From: JACPDI01 sp035463475
GTDB lineage: Bacteria; Acidobacteriota; Vicinamibacteria; Vicinamibacterales; 2-12-FULL-66-21
Length of the DNA: 64,000 nt
Reading direction: 5' to 3'
Assembly (NCBI GenBank): GCA_035463475.1
Contig: DATHTE010000051.1
Coordinates: 133,168 to 197,167, forward strand
In this document: positions 62,261 to 64,000 of the stretch, piece by piece
Layout of the letters: every line of letters starts with the position of its first letter
Numbering within the stretch: the stretch's first letter is position 1
Translations under genes and position numbers: made by a program
The notes under the pieces: model-generated
What the model was told of the DNA's origin: nothing
The model's input: the letters and a program-made list of their open reading frames with translations, nothing else
The model's database searches: none

Positions 62261-64000
<1,740 letters not shown>

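Overview
The window is about 64 kb of very GC-rich chromosome with long, densely packed genes. The best lineage clues are a VWA protein of the Acidobacterial VWFA-related type (61210-62172), the large secreted zinc metalloprotease (28235-30772) and the housekeeping gene order. I infer an Acidobacteriota genome, probably Vicinamibacteria-like; this was not tested by a search. I saw no phage, integrase, transposase, rRNA, tRNA or CRISPR array.

Region 1 (1-17821) is an envelope/exopolysaccharide region. On the minus strand are a flippase-like protein (cut by the window edge), a polyprenyl-phosphate sugar transferase, a BY-kinase-like ATPase, a chain-length protein, an outer-membrane barrel, a Wza-like export protein, a degenerate GGDEF protein and two sigma-54 activators. 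This is the layout expected of an exosortase/PEP-CTERM-associated EPS locus. On the plus strand follow a 79-residue protein with a PEP-CTERM-like tail, a polysaccharide deacetylase and two paralogous secreted beta-helix proteins that flank msrPQ. Sigma-54-like -24/-12 sites lie in front of one activator, the PEP-CTERM-like gene and both beta-helix genes, suggesting one regulon. No exosortase gene is in the window.

Region 2 (17999-30772) is mixed: a large radical-SAM protein with extra cysteine motifs, an HtrA protease, a methyltransferase, moaA with an ABC-2 exporter and a scrambled remnant of another ABC ATPase, an M20 amidohydrolase and the zinc metalloprotease.

Region 3 (31015-49504) is a long co-directional housekeeping run: gamma carbonic anhydrase, hisS, aspS, phoH-ybeY-CNNM/CorC-era, mgtE, recO, glyQ, glyS, ppdK, corA, mutL. 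Many stops and starts overlap. Three Mg2+-related membrane families lie in it.

Region 4 (49676-64000) holds a membrane-anchored trypsin-like protein, rarA and an SpoU methyltransferase (minus), greA, a patatin-like protein lacking its nucleophile, a Cys/Met-metabolism PLP enzyme, an RCK-like/DHH phosphodiesterase (minus), a large outer-membrane protein, a left-handed beta-helix acyltransferase, a VWA protein and the start of uvrB.

The most unusual non-coding signals are two related structured elements (15302-15484 and 30801-30935) with compensatory differences in the closing stem, and several dispersed repeat families: GGGGACAGTC palindromes, CCCTGAA heptamers, GATTTGGC octamers and a coding minisatellite at the end of glyQ.
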